Shown one piece after another: positions 34,301 to 46,786 of a stretch of DNA of 64,000 bases. Under the pieces are notes generated by a model. It was not told the DNA's origin. It searched no databases and saw only the letters and a program-made list of their open reading frames with translations. This DNA is from Astragalus membranaceus (taxonomy: Eukaryota; Streptophyta; Magnoliopsida; Fabales; Fabaceae), in NCBI GenBank assembly GCA_039519185.1, contig CM076846.1, positions 154,180,406-154,244,405 of the forward strand. The letters are read 5' to 3'. Positions within the stretch are counted from its first letter, which is position 1. Every line of letters begins with the position of its first letter. A program made the position numbers and the translations under genes.

Positions 34301-34724
34301 AATTAAGTACTTATTAGTTATTACATCAAAACTATACAATAATCAAATTGCAGTCACATCAAGACTCAGAGTCTAAAGCAGGTGGCTACTACATCGATCC
34401 AGTCGTCATCACTTGCAGGCTCATCATTTAGACATACACATAAGAATAGCCAAAAGGGAAAACTAGGAGAGGTGAGACGTGAGACATCACATTTACAATT
34501 AAGAAGATAATCAAGTAACATAGTGCGGACATCCAAAATCCTTATACAAGACCACAATCAATCATATACAATCTCAGCCCTATTCGAACTATGCAAATGC
34601 AAGACTCATCCTAATTATACTTCGTTGATGCAATGGATCAACTCTAACTCCGGGTAAGCGGATTCGAATGCCCTCAACACCAAAGGCAATAAGAGTTTAG
34701 TTTGGGTGATCTAGTATTATGGTG
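31310..34724. other. Intergenic / upstream region
   Basis: The promoter and 5' UTR of the 30390-31309 gene should lie at the left end. A short (TAG)n run lies at about 33331-33352. The minus-strand frame at 33480-33692 and others are low-complexity and unconvincing. No other gene or RNA was recognised. Confidence 0.45.
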
Positions 34725-35172
34725 GGACGTGTAAATGAGTAAAGTGAATACTGTGTAATTTCATTGTGGTTGAGTCAGTTAATACAAGTATTATATACAT
34801 GGTTAAGCCCTTAACAAAATCCTAACAAGCACTACAACAGAATTTTTAAAAAAGGGCACACCCATTAGTGGCGCTTTTTAAAAAGCGTCCCTTAAACCAA
34901 AAATAGGGAGAGGATTTGAAAAACTTCTAAACGAGGAAATTTTGTTTGTTTTTTTGATATGAATTGATTCTTCATTGTATTTGATTTGCTTGTGATTTTT
35001 GTTTGAGCTCAAATAAGATGCTATCTAAAATAAAAAAAAGATAATATCATATTAGCAAAGACCTTATGCAAGGTCGAATGTCTTAGGTTTAAAAAATTGT
35101 ACTTTGTGTGTTTTTCACCAATAACATATTTAAGTTTTCTTATTAGGAATTTATAATAAATTTCGGTCTAAT

Positions 35173-38124
35173 ATGGATAGAAAGTTGATGTCTGCCAATC
35201 GTCTGCCGAAAGAATATGTCGATGGAGTGGAATATTTTGTTAACTTTGCTGTTCGACGATTGGGAACTTCTAGTAATATCAAATGTCCTTGTTTACGGTG
35301 TTGTTACGCCAATCAAGTTACTGCAGTTGCGTTGGAAAGACATTTAAAGGCCAACGGAATCGATCGAAGTTATATTTGTTCGAGAATGCATGTTGAGGAA
35401 ATAGGTGAACCTTCAAATATGGATAATAGTACTCAGAGATGTGATCCGGTTGATTATCCTGAAACACATACATTTGATGGCGACCAATTTGAAGAGATGG
35501 CAAAGGCGGTTGAAGACGATCTTAATGATTGTCCTCAAATGTTTGAGAAGTTGATAACCGACGCGGAGACATCGTTGTATGCGGGCTGTACTGAATTCAC
35601 AAAGTTATTGGCTGTGATAAAGCTGTATAACTTGAAAACTTGCTATGGATGGATGGATAAGAGCTTTACGGAATTACTCGCACTATTGAAAGATGTGTTG
35701 CCGGAAGACAATGTTCTCCCTTCTCGAACGTATAATGCAAAACAAATGTTAGGCACCATTGGTTTGAACTATGAGAAGATACATCCTTGTCCGAATGATT
35801 GCATTTTATTTCGGAATGAACATGCATTGTTAAAGTCGTGCTCTAAATGTAATGCACTGCAGTATAAGAAGAAAGAATCTGCTCCAGAAAAGGTATTGTG
35901 GTAATTTCCCACAATTCCTCGATTTAGGCGTATGTACCGTAGTTCGGAAGATGCAAAACAGTTGACTTGGCATGATGATGGAAGGATTAAAGATGGCATG
36001 CTACGACACCCAGTGGATTCTCTGTAGTGGAAAAAGATTGATATTGATTATCCTGATTTTGGGCATGACCCAAGAAACCTACGCCTTGCATTGTCTGCCG
36101 ATGGATTTAACCCGCACGGTATCCAGAGTAGCTCCCACAGTACATGGCCTGTGATTTTGGCGATTTGTAACTTACCTCCATGGCTTTGCATGAAACACAA
36201 GTATAGGATGTTGTCTTTGTTAATTTCTATCCCCAAACAACCAGGAAATGATATTGACGTATACTTAGCTCATTTAATAGAAGACTTGAAGCAAATGTGG
36301 GAGATTGGGGTAGAGGTGTATGATGGGTTCAGAGAAGAAAATTTCATTCTGAAGGCTATGATTTTTGGCACCATTAATGACTTTCCAGCATACGGCAATC
36401 TATCTGGGTACAGTAACAAATGTCAGTGTGCATGTCCTATATGTGAAGATAATACATATTGGATGTGGTTGGAACATGGTAAGAAGAATATATATCTTGG
36501 CCATCAGAGATTTTTGCCTCCAACTCATCAATATCAGGTGTGGAGAAAGGCATTCAATGGGAATTCAAAAACTCGTAAGGCTCCCCCGCCTTTGACCAGT
36601 GAACAACTATTTGAAAAGGTGAAAGATTTGAACATTAAGTTTGGGAAGCCTTTTGCAGGAGAGCTTGCCAAACGAGGGTGGAAGAAAAGTCAATTTTCTT
36701 TGAATTTCCCTACTGGAAGTCATTACACGTAAGACATTTCATTGATGTGATGCAGTTGAAAAAAATGTATTCGAAAGTGTCATTGGTACCTTACTCAATA
36801 TGCCAGGGAAGACTAAAGATACGATCAACACAAGGTTGGATTTGGTTAGTATGGGGTTGACCCGAATTGGGTCCGATAAAGAAGGGTACACGTACATATC
36901 TACCTCCGGCAGCTCATACTCTATCTAGAAAGGAGAAAACCATTTTTGTAAGTTTCTTCAAGGAGTTAAAGTTCTAGAGGGGTACTCTTCAAACGTTACG
37001 AACCTTGCATCGATGAAAGACCTCAAGTTAAAGTCTCTAAAGCCTCGTGATTGTCATGTTCTCATTGAGAATTTGCTACCCATTGGTATACGATCCATTA
37101 TGCCCAACAAAATGCGTCAGGGCATAACTAAACTTTGTTTCTTCTTTAAGGCGATTTGTAGTAGAGTGATTGACCCTGGAAAGTTGCCAGCTCTGCAAAG
37201 ATCAATTACTGTGACTTTATGTGAGCTTGAGATGTTTTTTCCGCCTTCATTCTTTGACATAATGATTCATTTAATAGTTCATCTGGTTAGAGAGACACAA
37301 TTGTGTGGCCCATGTTACATGAGATGGATGTACCCATTGAGCGATACATGAAGATATTAAAAGGATATGTTAAAAACCGATCACGACCCGAGGGTTGCAT
37401 TGCTGAGCGCTACATAGTTGAAGAAGCTATTGAGTTCTCCACCGACTATCTATCTAGTGTTGAATATTCTATTGGGCTACCAAGGGTGCGTCACACATGA
37501 AGCGTTGGTAAAGGGATGACAGGAAGGAAAATAGTGATGGTATCCAGGAAAGAACTAGAGAAAACACACTTATATGTTCTGCACAATGATAGTCAGGTTG
37601 ATTCATATGTTGCCAAACCCATGGATATTCTTAAGAGTGATCACCCAACTAAGAGTCAAGTCTGGTTAAAAAAAGAACACAATCGGAGTTTCATACTGTG
37701 GCTAAAAGATCAAATTGATATTGAGTTTGTTTCAAATCCTACCTCGATTTCAAAAAGATTGAGATGGTTAGCAAAAGGTCCAAATATACATGTTTTCTCT
37801 TACACTAGTTATCTACAAAACGGGTACACGTTCTATACAAAATCCCATGATGATCAGAGTAAAATGCAAAATAGTGGGGTGACTCTTGTAGCTGAATCTA
37901 TGCATACATCAAGTGCCAAAGACAGAAATCCCATTTACGCGAATATGTCATACTTCGATGTCATTGAACACATATGGGAGTTGGATTACAATATGTTTTG
38001 GGAGCCTGTGTTCCAATGTAATTGGGTTGACAATAATAATGGTGTACAGATGGATGACTCAGGTTTCATGCGGGTGAATTTCAATAAGTTAGGATATAAA
38101 GATGAACCTTATAATGTCTATTAA
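35173..38124 (+). pseudogene. TNP2-type CACTA transposase
   Basis: The first 244 codons (35173-35904) begin MDRKLMSANRLPKEYVDGVE, a transposase-associated domain with the CPCLRC cysteine cluster, then the Transposase_21 region (EKIHPCPNDCILFRNEH). TAA at 35902-35904 and TAG at 36025-36027 interrupt it. The catalytic domain continues at 36091-36730 (LALSADGFNPHG, GNLSGYSNKCQCACPICEDN), where a frameshift near 36690 ends it. A DUF4218-like part follows at 37013-37480 (LIVHLVRETQLCGP, GYVKNRSRPEGCIAERYI), broken again near 37350. The DUF4216-like part at 37516-38124 ends it (MSYFDVIEHIWELDYN). The protein would bind the element's ends and cut DNA; it cannot be made from this copy. Confidence 0.93.
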
Positions 38125-39277
38125 TAATGTCTTATAGTTTTTGTGAATCAGGAATCCATATCACAATCAGTATCACAAGGAGAGATTACTGATTGTGATG
38201 GTCCGAATGACATCCTTGGTCGTGCATTGGAAACTGAAGAGTATTCAGGACGTCTACGGGGTTTGGGATTTGGTATTTCTCCAACCACTTTTTGGGGCTC
38301 AAAGAGGCAAAAAAACATGAGGAACAAGAAAGTAGAGAAAGACGGCGGTTGGAAGCCATGGTATTGATGCTACACAAAGAACTTAATGAATTAAAGGATA
38401 AAGTTTGTCCAAGGACTGATGATGTACCATCTCCTAACCCAGATAGCTTTAGGGATAGTTGCAATATTGCGTCCAATGAGGTAATTATCGTTGGACCGTC
38501 TTTTTATTTTTTATATTTTACATTAACTTATAGGTATTAATATTTGGTTATCATTTAATTTAGGGTAACAATAACAATTGTGAATTATATATATCAAACT
38601 CGCTTACGTTGGTCGCACAAGGCTTTGTTTGTAACAATGAGGACTCCACCTTGCACAATCTACCCATGCCTCCAAATCACGCGAGAGTCAGAGTTGAGTT
38701 TGTTGTTGTGGATGATGCATTATTGCCGGTATAAATCGACACTGCACAAATGACTTTGTTGACTGTGAATGATGCACTTGGCACCTTTGTGGCATGGCCA
38801 GCAAATCTTATCAATTTATGGAGCAATTAATATGATTTGTTAATAATTCATTGGCTTATTTTCATATATTAATAACTAATTATATTTCTAATATAGGTAA
38901 AGAGAGCAACATCTCGGATTTCTGGGCATGTTGGTAAATCCCAACCCTCCCCTTCTATTGGTCGCAAGAAACATGTGTCTAGGCGAGAAGCTAGTGGGAA
39001 TGAGATTCAATCCCAACCCCCTTCTATTGCTAGCAAGAAATTAGTGTCTCGGCAAGTAGATAAAGGGAACGAGATTCAATCCCAACCCCCCCTCTAAGGA
39101 ATTTATGAGTTATCTAAAGATTCATGCCTCAACAATGACGGGTGCAGATTTGATAACTGCATTGATTGATCCAGACATCTTGGGAGATATCCACCAAATC
39201 TGCCTTTCAAATGTGGAACTGCGAGAGGTATATGATCACAAGTGGGCATCTGGGGCTACTATTAATATATACATCAG

Positions 39278-39279
<2 letters not shown>

Positions 39280-39329
<50 letters not shown>

Positions 39330-39361
39330 CGTCATTATTATTACTATTATTATTATTATTT
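39280..39361. repeat. (ATT)n microsatellite
   Basis: About 80 bases of TTA repeats with two interruptions near 39330-39345, inside an intron of the second CACTA gene. Confidence 0.95.
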
Positions 39362-40092
39362 GTTAATTTATTTGTATACATTTTAACTATAGGTATTTGT
39401 ACCATGAGATTATGATTCCCATGGAACGAACACAAAGATTTATCTTCTTGTGCCCCGAACGTACTTTTCTACGTAACGTCCGCTTTGAAAAAGGCATGCA
39501 CAAGCCACGGTTAAAGACTTGAAGAAAGCGATTTAAGAAAACAAGGAAGCGGTAAAAGCCTATATCGATAGACGCTTGGCTTTGGCACATGAAAGCAGCT
39601 GTGATAGCTTGTTTTTGGCACCCATCAACTTAGGGTAAGAAATTTAATCTATATATATATATATAACGCGTTTTTGAAATATTGTTGTTGTTTATTTGGT
39701 TATTCAAATTTTTTGTAGGGCACGTTGGATATTGTTGGTAGTTGATCCTAAAAGAAATAGAATTTTCTATTTGGATTCATGTCATGGTCATTATAGCAAC
39801 CACACCAAGATGAAAGGAATGTTTGAAAGGTGTGTATTTGGATACATTGCATATTTCATCATTTAAATTATGTATGTATTTCGAATAATTAATATAGTTA
39901 TATGTATGATGTTTCAGTTGTTTGATGACTTATTGGGGATCGAATGAGGTCAGAGCGGAAATGTGAACAATAAAACAAAAATGGATAGTAATAACGGTAA
40001 GTTTATAATCAATATTCTTATCCATGTAAATATTGCTCGCATTTTAATAATTAATTGTTTTTTGATTTCTAGTGTCCCAGACAACCAAACAA

Positions 40093-40407
40093 GGCTAAAG
40101 TGCTCCCGGGGTCCCTTATCTTTATTTAAAGTAACGATTTGGTCATTTATCTTTTTTTGTCCCAAATGAGTCCTTTATGTTTTAAATTTTTGACACATAA
40201 ATCCTTTTCTGTCCCAAATCAGTCCTTTATGTTTCAAATTTTTAACACATAAATCCTTTTTTTTGACACATAAATCAGCACTGTTAACGGAAAAGGATTT
40301 ATGTGACAAAAATTTGAACGATAAAGGACTTATTTGGGACAAAAAAAACATAAAGGACTAATTCGTTACTTTAAATAAAGATAAGGGACCCCGGGAGCAC
40401 TTTAGCC
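40093..40407. mobile_element. MULE-type MITE with 9-bp TSD ACCAAACAA
   Basis: The ends are long inverted repeats: GGCTAAAGTGCTCCCGGGGT at the left and its inverse at the right, matching for more than 40 bases. ACCAAACAA lies at 40084-40092 and 40408-40416, an exact 9-bp duplication. The interior repeats the AAAGGACTTAT / ATAAGTCCTTT theme. It is 315 bp and non-coding. It interrupts the protease-like exon of the surrounding CACTA element. Confidence 0.96.
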
Positions 40408-40817
40408 ACCAAACAATGATGATTGCAGGTATTACGTTATGAAGTTTATGAAGGACATAATCACTCACAATCAAATGGAAATTCCAGAAAATGTATGTAA
40501 TTTATATAGTTTGTTTTTTGACAAGTAATTCCATATCTAGCATTTAGCCACTTAATTCTAAGTTTATTTTATTTTATTTTATTTTTGCAGTATTTTCCTG
40601 GAAACGAGATTGGAGCTCCATTTTCTGATGACCAACTTACTGTCTGAGATCAAGGGAGAGTGGTGTCATCTTGTTGCCAGTTTGATTAATGAAAATCGAA
40701 ATTCATGTAACTTTGGTTAGCTGGTTTTTTGTTCCTCACATTGGATGTCATGTCATTTTTGTTGTCTATATTGATATTCAGAATTTGGTTAATGATTTAT
40801 GTAATTTTTGTTGGTAC

Positions 40818-40868
40818 TATGTATGTATGTATGTATGTATGTATGTATGTATGTATGTATGTATGTAT
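40818..40868. repeat. (TATG)n microsatellite
   Basis: About 12 uninterrupted TATG units, within the CACTA element after its second gene. Confidence 0.95.
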
Positions 40869-41040
40869 TTTAGATGGATTTATAAGTTTGTTAGTTGGAA
40901 TTTGATTTGCAATTGGTTAGTTGATTTGAAATTTGGTTCATATTGGTTGTTGTTGGTTGATGAAAATGAGAGTAGGGAAGTGCTGCAAAATATTGGATAT
41001 ACCAGAAACAGGAAAAAATATTTTTAATAAAAAACATAGA

Positions 41041-41350
41041 AACATGGGCGCTTGTAGGAAAAGCGCCCATGTTGGCCTTAGCGCACTTGACAATCAGGGG
41101 CGCTCTCAGTAAGAAGCTCTCATGTTGGTCAAGACCAACAGGGGCGCTTGATACTGCGAGCGCCCTTGATTGTCAAGGGCGCTAAGACCAATAGGGGCGC
41201 TTGTTACTGCGAGCGTCGCTGATTGTCTAGTGCGCTAAGACCAACATGGGCGTTTCTTTTGCGAGCGCTCCTGTTTCTTAATAATTATAGGCGCTTGTTG
41301 TACGCTCCTGTAGAAGGGTTGGCAACAGAGCGCCAGATTTAGGGGCGCCC
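41041..41350. repeat. CACTA subterminal GGGCGCTT repeat array
   Basis: About ten copies, in both directions, of GGGGCGCTT / AAGCGCCC, mixed with ACCAACA and TGATTGTC spacers. The left subterminal region (34855-34895) has two shorter copies (GGCGCTTTTT and AAAAAGCGTCCC). This is the expected layout of binding sites for a TNPA-like protein; binding itself is inferred from the En/Spm system. Confidence 0.8.
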
Positions 41351-41615
41351 GAAAGCGCCCCCAATGGATAAAAAAAGCGCCCCTAATGGCTTTTCCTGTT
41401 GTAGTGAAGCCTGTAACTGTAAAGCCACCTCAGCTAATCTGAGTGCCAAGTCAGCATCTAGAAACCACTTAGCACAATTGGTTGACTTGTTGACTTGTTT
41501 TTTGACTGACTGGTCAGCAGCATCAACACTTGTAATTGGTTCTTCACAATTATTATTTGACTTGCTGATTATCTTGGGAATGATTTTAGTATTCCCTAAC
41601 ACTCCCCCCTCAAGC

Positions 41616-43102
41616 TGAAGGTTGGGAAGTTGCACAATCTTAAGCTTGCCTTTGAGTTCCAGAAACTGAGGTGCAGACAATGGTTTGGTGAGAATGTCTG
41701 CCAATTGACTATAGGCTCGTACATTCAGTATTTTGAGGGATTTGGCCAGAACACGTTCATGGACAAAGTGTATATCTAACTCCAAATGCTTGGTCCTTGA
41801 ATGCAAAACTGGATTGTGTGCAATGTCAACTGCGCTTTGATTATCACAGAGTAGAATTGGAATCTAGTGTTGGACTTTGAGCTCACGTAGAAGAGACTGG
41901 ATCCAAGACAGTTCAGCAGTGGCATTAGCTAAGCCCTTGTACTCTGCTTCAGCACTCTACCGGGCCACTAGTGTTTGATTTTTGGAGCTCCATGAGATTA
42001 AGTTAGGCCCCAAAAAGACACATGAGCCAAAGGTGGAGCGTCTGTCATCCAGATCACTTCCCCAATCAGAGTCACTGTATGTCTTGAGAGTGAGAGGATA
42101 AGCTGTGGATGCTGGCTGTACCAAGAGACCATGATGGGAAGTGCTGCTGAGTCGTAGAATTCTTTTGACAGCTTTCCAGTGTGTTTCAAGAGGTTCATCC
42201 AAGAATTGACAGACTTTATTTACAGAGTAAGCTATTTCAGGTCTTGTTAGAGTTATATACTATAAGGCTCCAACAAGAGACCTGTATTGGTGGGGTTGAG
42301 ACATTTTGTCATGCCCAAATTTGCTCAATTTGGTGGTGGATGCCATAGGAGTGTTGATGCCATTACAGTCAAGCATGGAGGCTTTGTGAAGTAAGTCATT
42401 GACATATTTTGCTTGAGTGAGGATGATGGAGACATTAGGTAGGTATTTTACCTCTATTTCAAGGAAATAATCAGGCCTGCCCATATGCTTGAGAGAAAAA
42501 GTGGTATGAAGTTTGCGAATTAAATCATGAATTAAGGAAGTTGCTGACCTAGTAATAAGTATATCATCCACATCAACTTAGGAAAATAGTTTCACACCCA
42601 AGGAGGAATAAACAAATAGGGATGGATCACACTTGCTAGGAACAAACCCAAACTGTTGAAGAGCTTGCTTAGGTCTGTCATGCCAGGCTCTTGGTGCCTG
42701 TTTCAGTCCATAAAGGGACTTATGAAGTCTGCAGACTTGAGTATTGTCACTGCTTGTGAAGCCTGGTGGCTGTACCATGTAGATTTCTTCATCAAGATTT
42801 CCATTAATGAATGCATTATTGATGTCTATCTGCTGGATGTCCCATCTGTTTGTAACTGCCAGAGATAACATGATTCTGATTGTTGTTGGCTTGATAACTG
42901 GAGAGTAGGTTTCCCCAAAATCTTTGCCAGGAATCTGACTGTAGCCTTTGGCTACTAATCTAGCCTTATATTTGTTGATTGACCCGTCAGGGTTTTCCTT
43001 AATCCTATAGACCCATTTGCAGCCTATAGCCTTCCTGTTTGGAGGTAATGAAGTGAGTGTCCATGTGTTATTGTCAACTAGAGCCTGAAACTCTGCCTGC
43101 AT
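41616..43102 (-). pseudogene. Copia reverse transcriptase and RNase H
   Basis: The reverse transcriptase starts in 42578-43102 (GCKWVYRIKENPDGSI, YKARLVAKGYSQ, DINNAFINGNLDEEIYM, HKSLYGLKQAPRAWH). After a stop near 42580 the catalytic box continues as VDVDDILIT (42545-42575), where the family usually has YVDDILIT. RNase H pieces lie at 41957-42202 (TYSDSDWGSDLDDRRS) and 41616-41806 (HFVHERVLAKSLK, QLADILTKPLS), with a frame break between. The end of the coding frame touches the polypurine tract and LTR. This copy is inactive. Confidence 0.93.
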
Positions 43103-44772
43103 CGCTTGCTGCCAGTGAGGGACAGAGAGCTTGTTTAACTGTAGTTGGAGTGAGCTGTGTCAAGAATATTTTAGGTTTGAGGGAACCAGTTTGAAGACGG
43201 GTTACCATATGATGTGTTTTAGTGATTGGAGCAGGTGGTGAGGGTGGTGGAGATGGGGCATCGGAGGTGGAACTGGTGGGTGAGGATAAGGTAGGTGAAT
43301 GTGTTGGGGACAGTGAGTTTGAGTTATCAGAGAAAGGAATGGGTGATGAAGTGAGGTCAGTTGTGTTTGTGGGTGGTTGTGTAGGCATAGGACCTGAGGA
43401 ACTGGAATTAGTAGAGGATGTTTCAGAAAAAGTAGGAATAAGAAGGTCAGATGAGGCATTAGAGGTGGTTTTAGAAAGGAAAGAGTTGGAAAAGAGGTGA
43501 GGGTGGGGAAAACTTTCTTCATTGAAATTGACATCTTTGGTAATGATAATCTTCCCTTCGGATATGAGACACTTATAGCCTTTGTGTATAGGTGAGAGAC
43601 CCAGATTTACACACTGAGTGCTTTTGAATTCAAACTTTTGTTTGTTGTATGATCTAAGGTGGGGAAAACAAGCACAACCAAAGACTTTGAACTGTTTGTA
43701 GTTAGGGGCAGCATGATATAAAGCTTAGAATGGGGAAATGAAGGGAGCTGGACTTTGAGTGGGTAGCCTATTGATGACATGCACAATTGAGGTAAAAGCA
43801 TGATCCCAAAATGTAAGAGGGATAAAGGCATGAGACAGCAAAGTGAGTCCCATTATGTTTCCTCTCAACTGTGCCGTTTTGATAAGATGTGTAAGGGCAA
43901 GTGAACCTGTGAACAACACCCAAGTTAGCAAGATGTCTAGTGAATGGCAAGTACTCACCACCCCCATCAGACTGAACAGTTTTATTGTTGGCTGAAAACT
44001 GAGTTTGAACATATTTGTAAAACAATTTAAATGCAGCTAATGCATCAGACTTTTGTTTTAAGAAATAAATCCAAGTAAGCTTGGTGCAAGCATCTACAAA
44101 AGCAACATAATAATAGTAGCCAGTGCTGGAAACTACAGGTGCAGGGCCCCAAAGGTCAATATATATTAATTCAAAAGGTATGTGATGTTGAGTGGGTGAA
44201 GGAGGAGCATATATACGATGTGCTTTACCTATTTGACAAGCATTGCAAAAGGTAAATGAAGTTTTATTGGATGAATTCATATTACAATGCTTCATGACAT
44301 GAGATACAACTTGGAAGTTTGCATGACCTAGTCTAGCATGCCACAATGAATGAGGTGTAACAGACAATGAAGCAATAATAGAACAAATAGTAGATGGAGT
44401 AGTATTATTGACATGTAAAGCAGATTTAACCAAAAGAGACTTGTTCCCTTTCACTATGGGCAAGCCTTTGAAAACATATAAACTATCATTGCCTAGCTTG
44501 CCTTGAAGAATGAATTGATTAGAGCCCTGTGATTTCACCAAACAGTAAGGATCATGAAATTCAAAATAAACATTATTGTCTCGAACAAATTGTGATACTG
44601 ACAGTAAGTTTTTGGTTATGTGAGGTACATGAAGTATTTTATTAAGAGCTAGATTCATGTGTGGGTGAATCGGTGAAGTAAAATGTGAGGATCCAATAGC
44701 TTGGATAGCAGATTTGTTGTCATTCCCCATGGTGACAGTGGATTTGCCTGTGTAAGGCTTCCATTGTTGCAA
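43074..44772 (-). pseudogene. Copia integrase and linker
   Basis: The HHCC zinc domain reads HARLGHANFQ then CNACQIGKAH. The catalytic triad is visible: Asp in YIDLWGPAP, Asp in QSDGGGEY and Glu in NGTVERKH. A frameshift near 43850 moves the rest to the frames at 43725-44012 and 43607-43831 (FWDHAFTSIVHVINRLPT, then a Cys-poor C-terminus). A Pro/Ser-rich linker (43202-43534) leads to the reverse transcriptase. The domain order proves the copia superfamily. Confidence 0.93.
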
Positions 44773-44792
44773 ATTGTATATGTTAGATGTGA

Positions 44793-45612
44793 CTAGTGCT
44801 GTTCATGGTGCGGTTCACAAGGGGAACCGAACTGAACTGAACCGAACTGGTTCAAATAGTTTAGTGAACCGAACCAAACTGTTTTCACGGTTCGTCTGAA
44901 CCGAATTGAACTTTGTTAACGGTTCGGTTGACAGTTCGAACTGAACCAAACTGTTTCACAAAAACAAAACCATTTTATTAAAACTGAAAAATGTTTTCTC
45001 CATTTTATTAAAACCATTTTGAACTGAACTGCCAGTTTGTACGAATGTTCCCTTCAGGCCAAAGAGATTTATTTCATTTAAAATAGTATTAACAACTTTG
45101 ACAAAAAAATCTACTGATAAAATAGTATTAACAACCTTGTATCGTTAGAAATTTCACCCAAAAATAATAAGAAACTTTTTCAACATAAGTTTCAGTTTTG
45201 TCACGTTGCGACCTCTAAGTTCTTGAACTATTCTCGTTAAATTTTTTGAATTTAATGTTTTTATAATAAGACAATAAAAATTGTTGAAACAATATAGAGT
45301 TTTTAAAGAAGACACTTTTTAAACTTTGTTGTTCTGCTTTTGGATTTGACTAATGCGGTTAGTCAAAAATGCTCCATTTTCAATAAAGGAAGTTGATAGC
45401 TGTCATGAAAACATGCAGTGCACTCGGTCAATTTCTATTCATTTTTGGTTTGCTTGAAAAGTAACGGTTTAGTTCGGTTACTGAACTGAACTTACCTAAC
45501 AGTTCAGTTACTGAACTGAACTTAAAATAGCAGTTCGGTTCTAAACTGTTTATAATAGTTCGGTTAGTTTTGGTTCAGTTCGGTTCGGTTCGGCAGTTCA
45601 GTTCAGATATAG
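44793..45612. mobile_element. GAACCGAACTG-rich insertion in the copia protease region
   Basis: The left end begins TAGTGCTGTTCATGG and is followed by many GAACCGAACTGAACT units. The right end carries the same units inverted (CAGTTCGGTTCGG) and ends at about GTTCAGATATAG. The outer 100-200 bases of both sides therefore pair. The middle is AT-rich and non-coding. The left end resembles hAT termini (TAGNGTTG-like), but no 8-bp duplication was found, and the protease active-site segment of the copia element is missing around it. Confidence 0.6.
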
Positions 45613-45639
45613 AGAAATTAGGGATTATACCTGCGGCAT

Positions 45640-46714
45640 CTAAAGGTAATGCCTCAGCAAGGTTAACTGTGGGAATGGAGGAGTCATCAGTCTCGTCCTT
45701 GGTAGGTTGAGCAGTGGAAGCAGCATTGGTGGAATTGGTGTTGTTGTTGACAACATGTGGTGGAGGAACAAATGTCTAGTCAAATCTAAACCAGCACTCG
45801 AGCACGGAGTGACCATAGCGCCCGCAAAGTTGACAAGTAGGTCTGGTGCCAGATGGCGGTCCGCCTCGAGCACGACCACGACCGCGTCCTTGGCACCCGC
45901 GTCCACGATTGTTGTAGCTCATTCCAGCATTTTGTCGAACATGTTGATTGTTGCCTTGGCCAGAGTTGGCAGAGACTTGTGCTGCATTCGCAGTGGCGTT
46001 CACAATAGTGAGTTCTGGGCGAAATTTGTCCAACTGAGATTCTTGGACGAGCAAGAGAGACTCAATCTCATGAGCAATGGAGTTTCAGTTTTGCTAAAAA
46101 TCATCATGACGAAGGAGTTGTATTCCTCCGGCAAACCATCAAAAAGAACATCGATGAGATAGGAGTCAGCGATGGTCTCACCAGCAGAGATCAACGAATC
46201 AGCCAACGAGTGAACTTTGGTGATGAACTCAAAGATTGACTTCGCTCCTTTCTTCGTGTTATTGAGTTCACTACGAAGTTGGCGAACCTTCGCCTTCAAG
46301 TGTGAGAAGTAGTGTTGTTGTACCTTCTCCCAAATTTGCCATGAATGGTGACAGGTGAGAACTCGCGTGAGCGCCGATTCGGAAGAGTGGAGAGGAGCAC
46401 GTAAACAGGGTTTGATCTTGAACCAACCACTTCTCAAATTCCTCAGAGACAACGTCTGCAACGCGATCTGCCTCTGACGCATACTTTGGCGGAATTACAG
46501 GATTGACAAGAAGACGATGCAATTTGTGCATCTTCACAACTCCTTCTACTTGCTGATTCCAGAGTAAAAAGTTCTTGTCATCGAGCTTAATCGAAAGCTT
46601 AGGTCCAGAGACAAATTGAGTCAAAGAGGAAGAATTTGCTGCTCCTTGAAAGATCGAAGCGTTTGCCGAAGGTGATGCACCTTCGCTGGGTGGCGGTGTG
46701 GTAGCCATCAACAA
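45640..46714 (-). pseudogene. Copia gag with zinc knuckle
   Basis: The start MLMATTPPPSEGASPSANAS lies at 46714. The conserved gag core follows (LSIKLDDKNFLLWNQQVEGV, then IWEKVQQHYFSHLKAKVRQL, LPEEYNSFVMMI), crossing a frameshift near 46390. A CCHC knuckle (CQLCGRYGHSVLEC) lies at about 45800-45845, preceded by Arg/Gly-rich text. The frame continues to the repeat-rich insertion at about 45612. Gag would form the virus-like particle; several frame breaks inactivate it. Confidence 0.9.
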
Positions 46715-46786
46715 CAGTGAGATTGGCGATGATAAGAAGCGGAAAATGACGTGTGGCTCAGGAACGATACTGAGCGAATGATACCC

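Larger units (their letters stand above)
38143..40646 (+). pseudogene. Second CACTA gene with Ulp1/C48 protease-like domain
   Basis: Exon-like pieces: 38150-38480 (GRLRGLGFGISPTTFWGSKR), 38897-39090 (two IQSQPPS repeats), 39097-39280, 39393-39640 and 39719-39830. The domain core reads ARWILLVVDPKRNRIFYLDSC. C48 proteases normally have His before this Trp; here CGT (39723-39725) encodes Arg, one transition from CAT. The Cys box QPNNDDCRYYVMKFM is split by a 315-bp MITE before its Cys codon (40424-40426), and the usual Gly after the Cys is Arg. Such domains are common second genes of plant CACTA elements; their role is unclear. This copy is inactive. Confidence 0.85.
34830..41406 (+). mobile_element. 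CACTA (En/Spm) transposon with TNP2 and Ulp1-like genes
   Basis: The termini are CACTACAACAGAATTT and the inverse of CACTACAACAGGAAAAGCC. AAG on both sides (34827-34829 and 41407-41409) is the 3-bp duplication. It is 6577 bp, with a TNP2-type transposase followed by a second gene with a C48-protease-like domain. Subterminal GGGCGCTT / AAGCGCCC repeats are dense at the right end. The element is inactive now (stops, frameshifts, nested MITE). Its position in the copia LTR shows that it arrived later than the copia element. Confidence 0.97.
34730..41601 (-). repeat. Copia 3' LTR split by a CACTA transposon
   Basis: The two parts are 34730-34829 and 41407-41601. After removing the CACTA element and one copy of AAG the LTR is 292 bp, exactly the length of the other LTR (46787-47078). 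It starts TGTAAATGAG and ends CCCTAACA. The polypurine tract (minus strand CTTGAGGGGGGAGT, about 41602-41615) abuts it. Confidence 0.95.

Noticed and set aside
39280..39361. Poly-Tyr/Ile protein from the 39.1 kb frames
   Set aside because: It is translation through an (ATT)n microsatellite in an intron.
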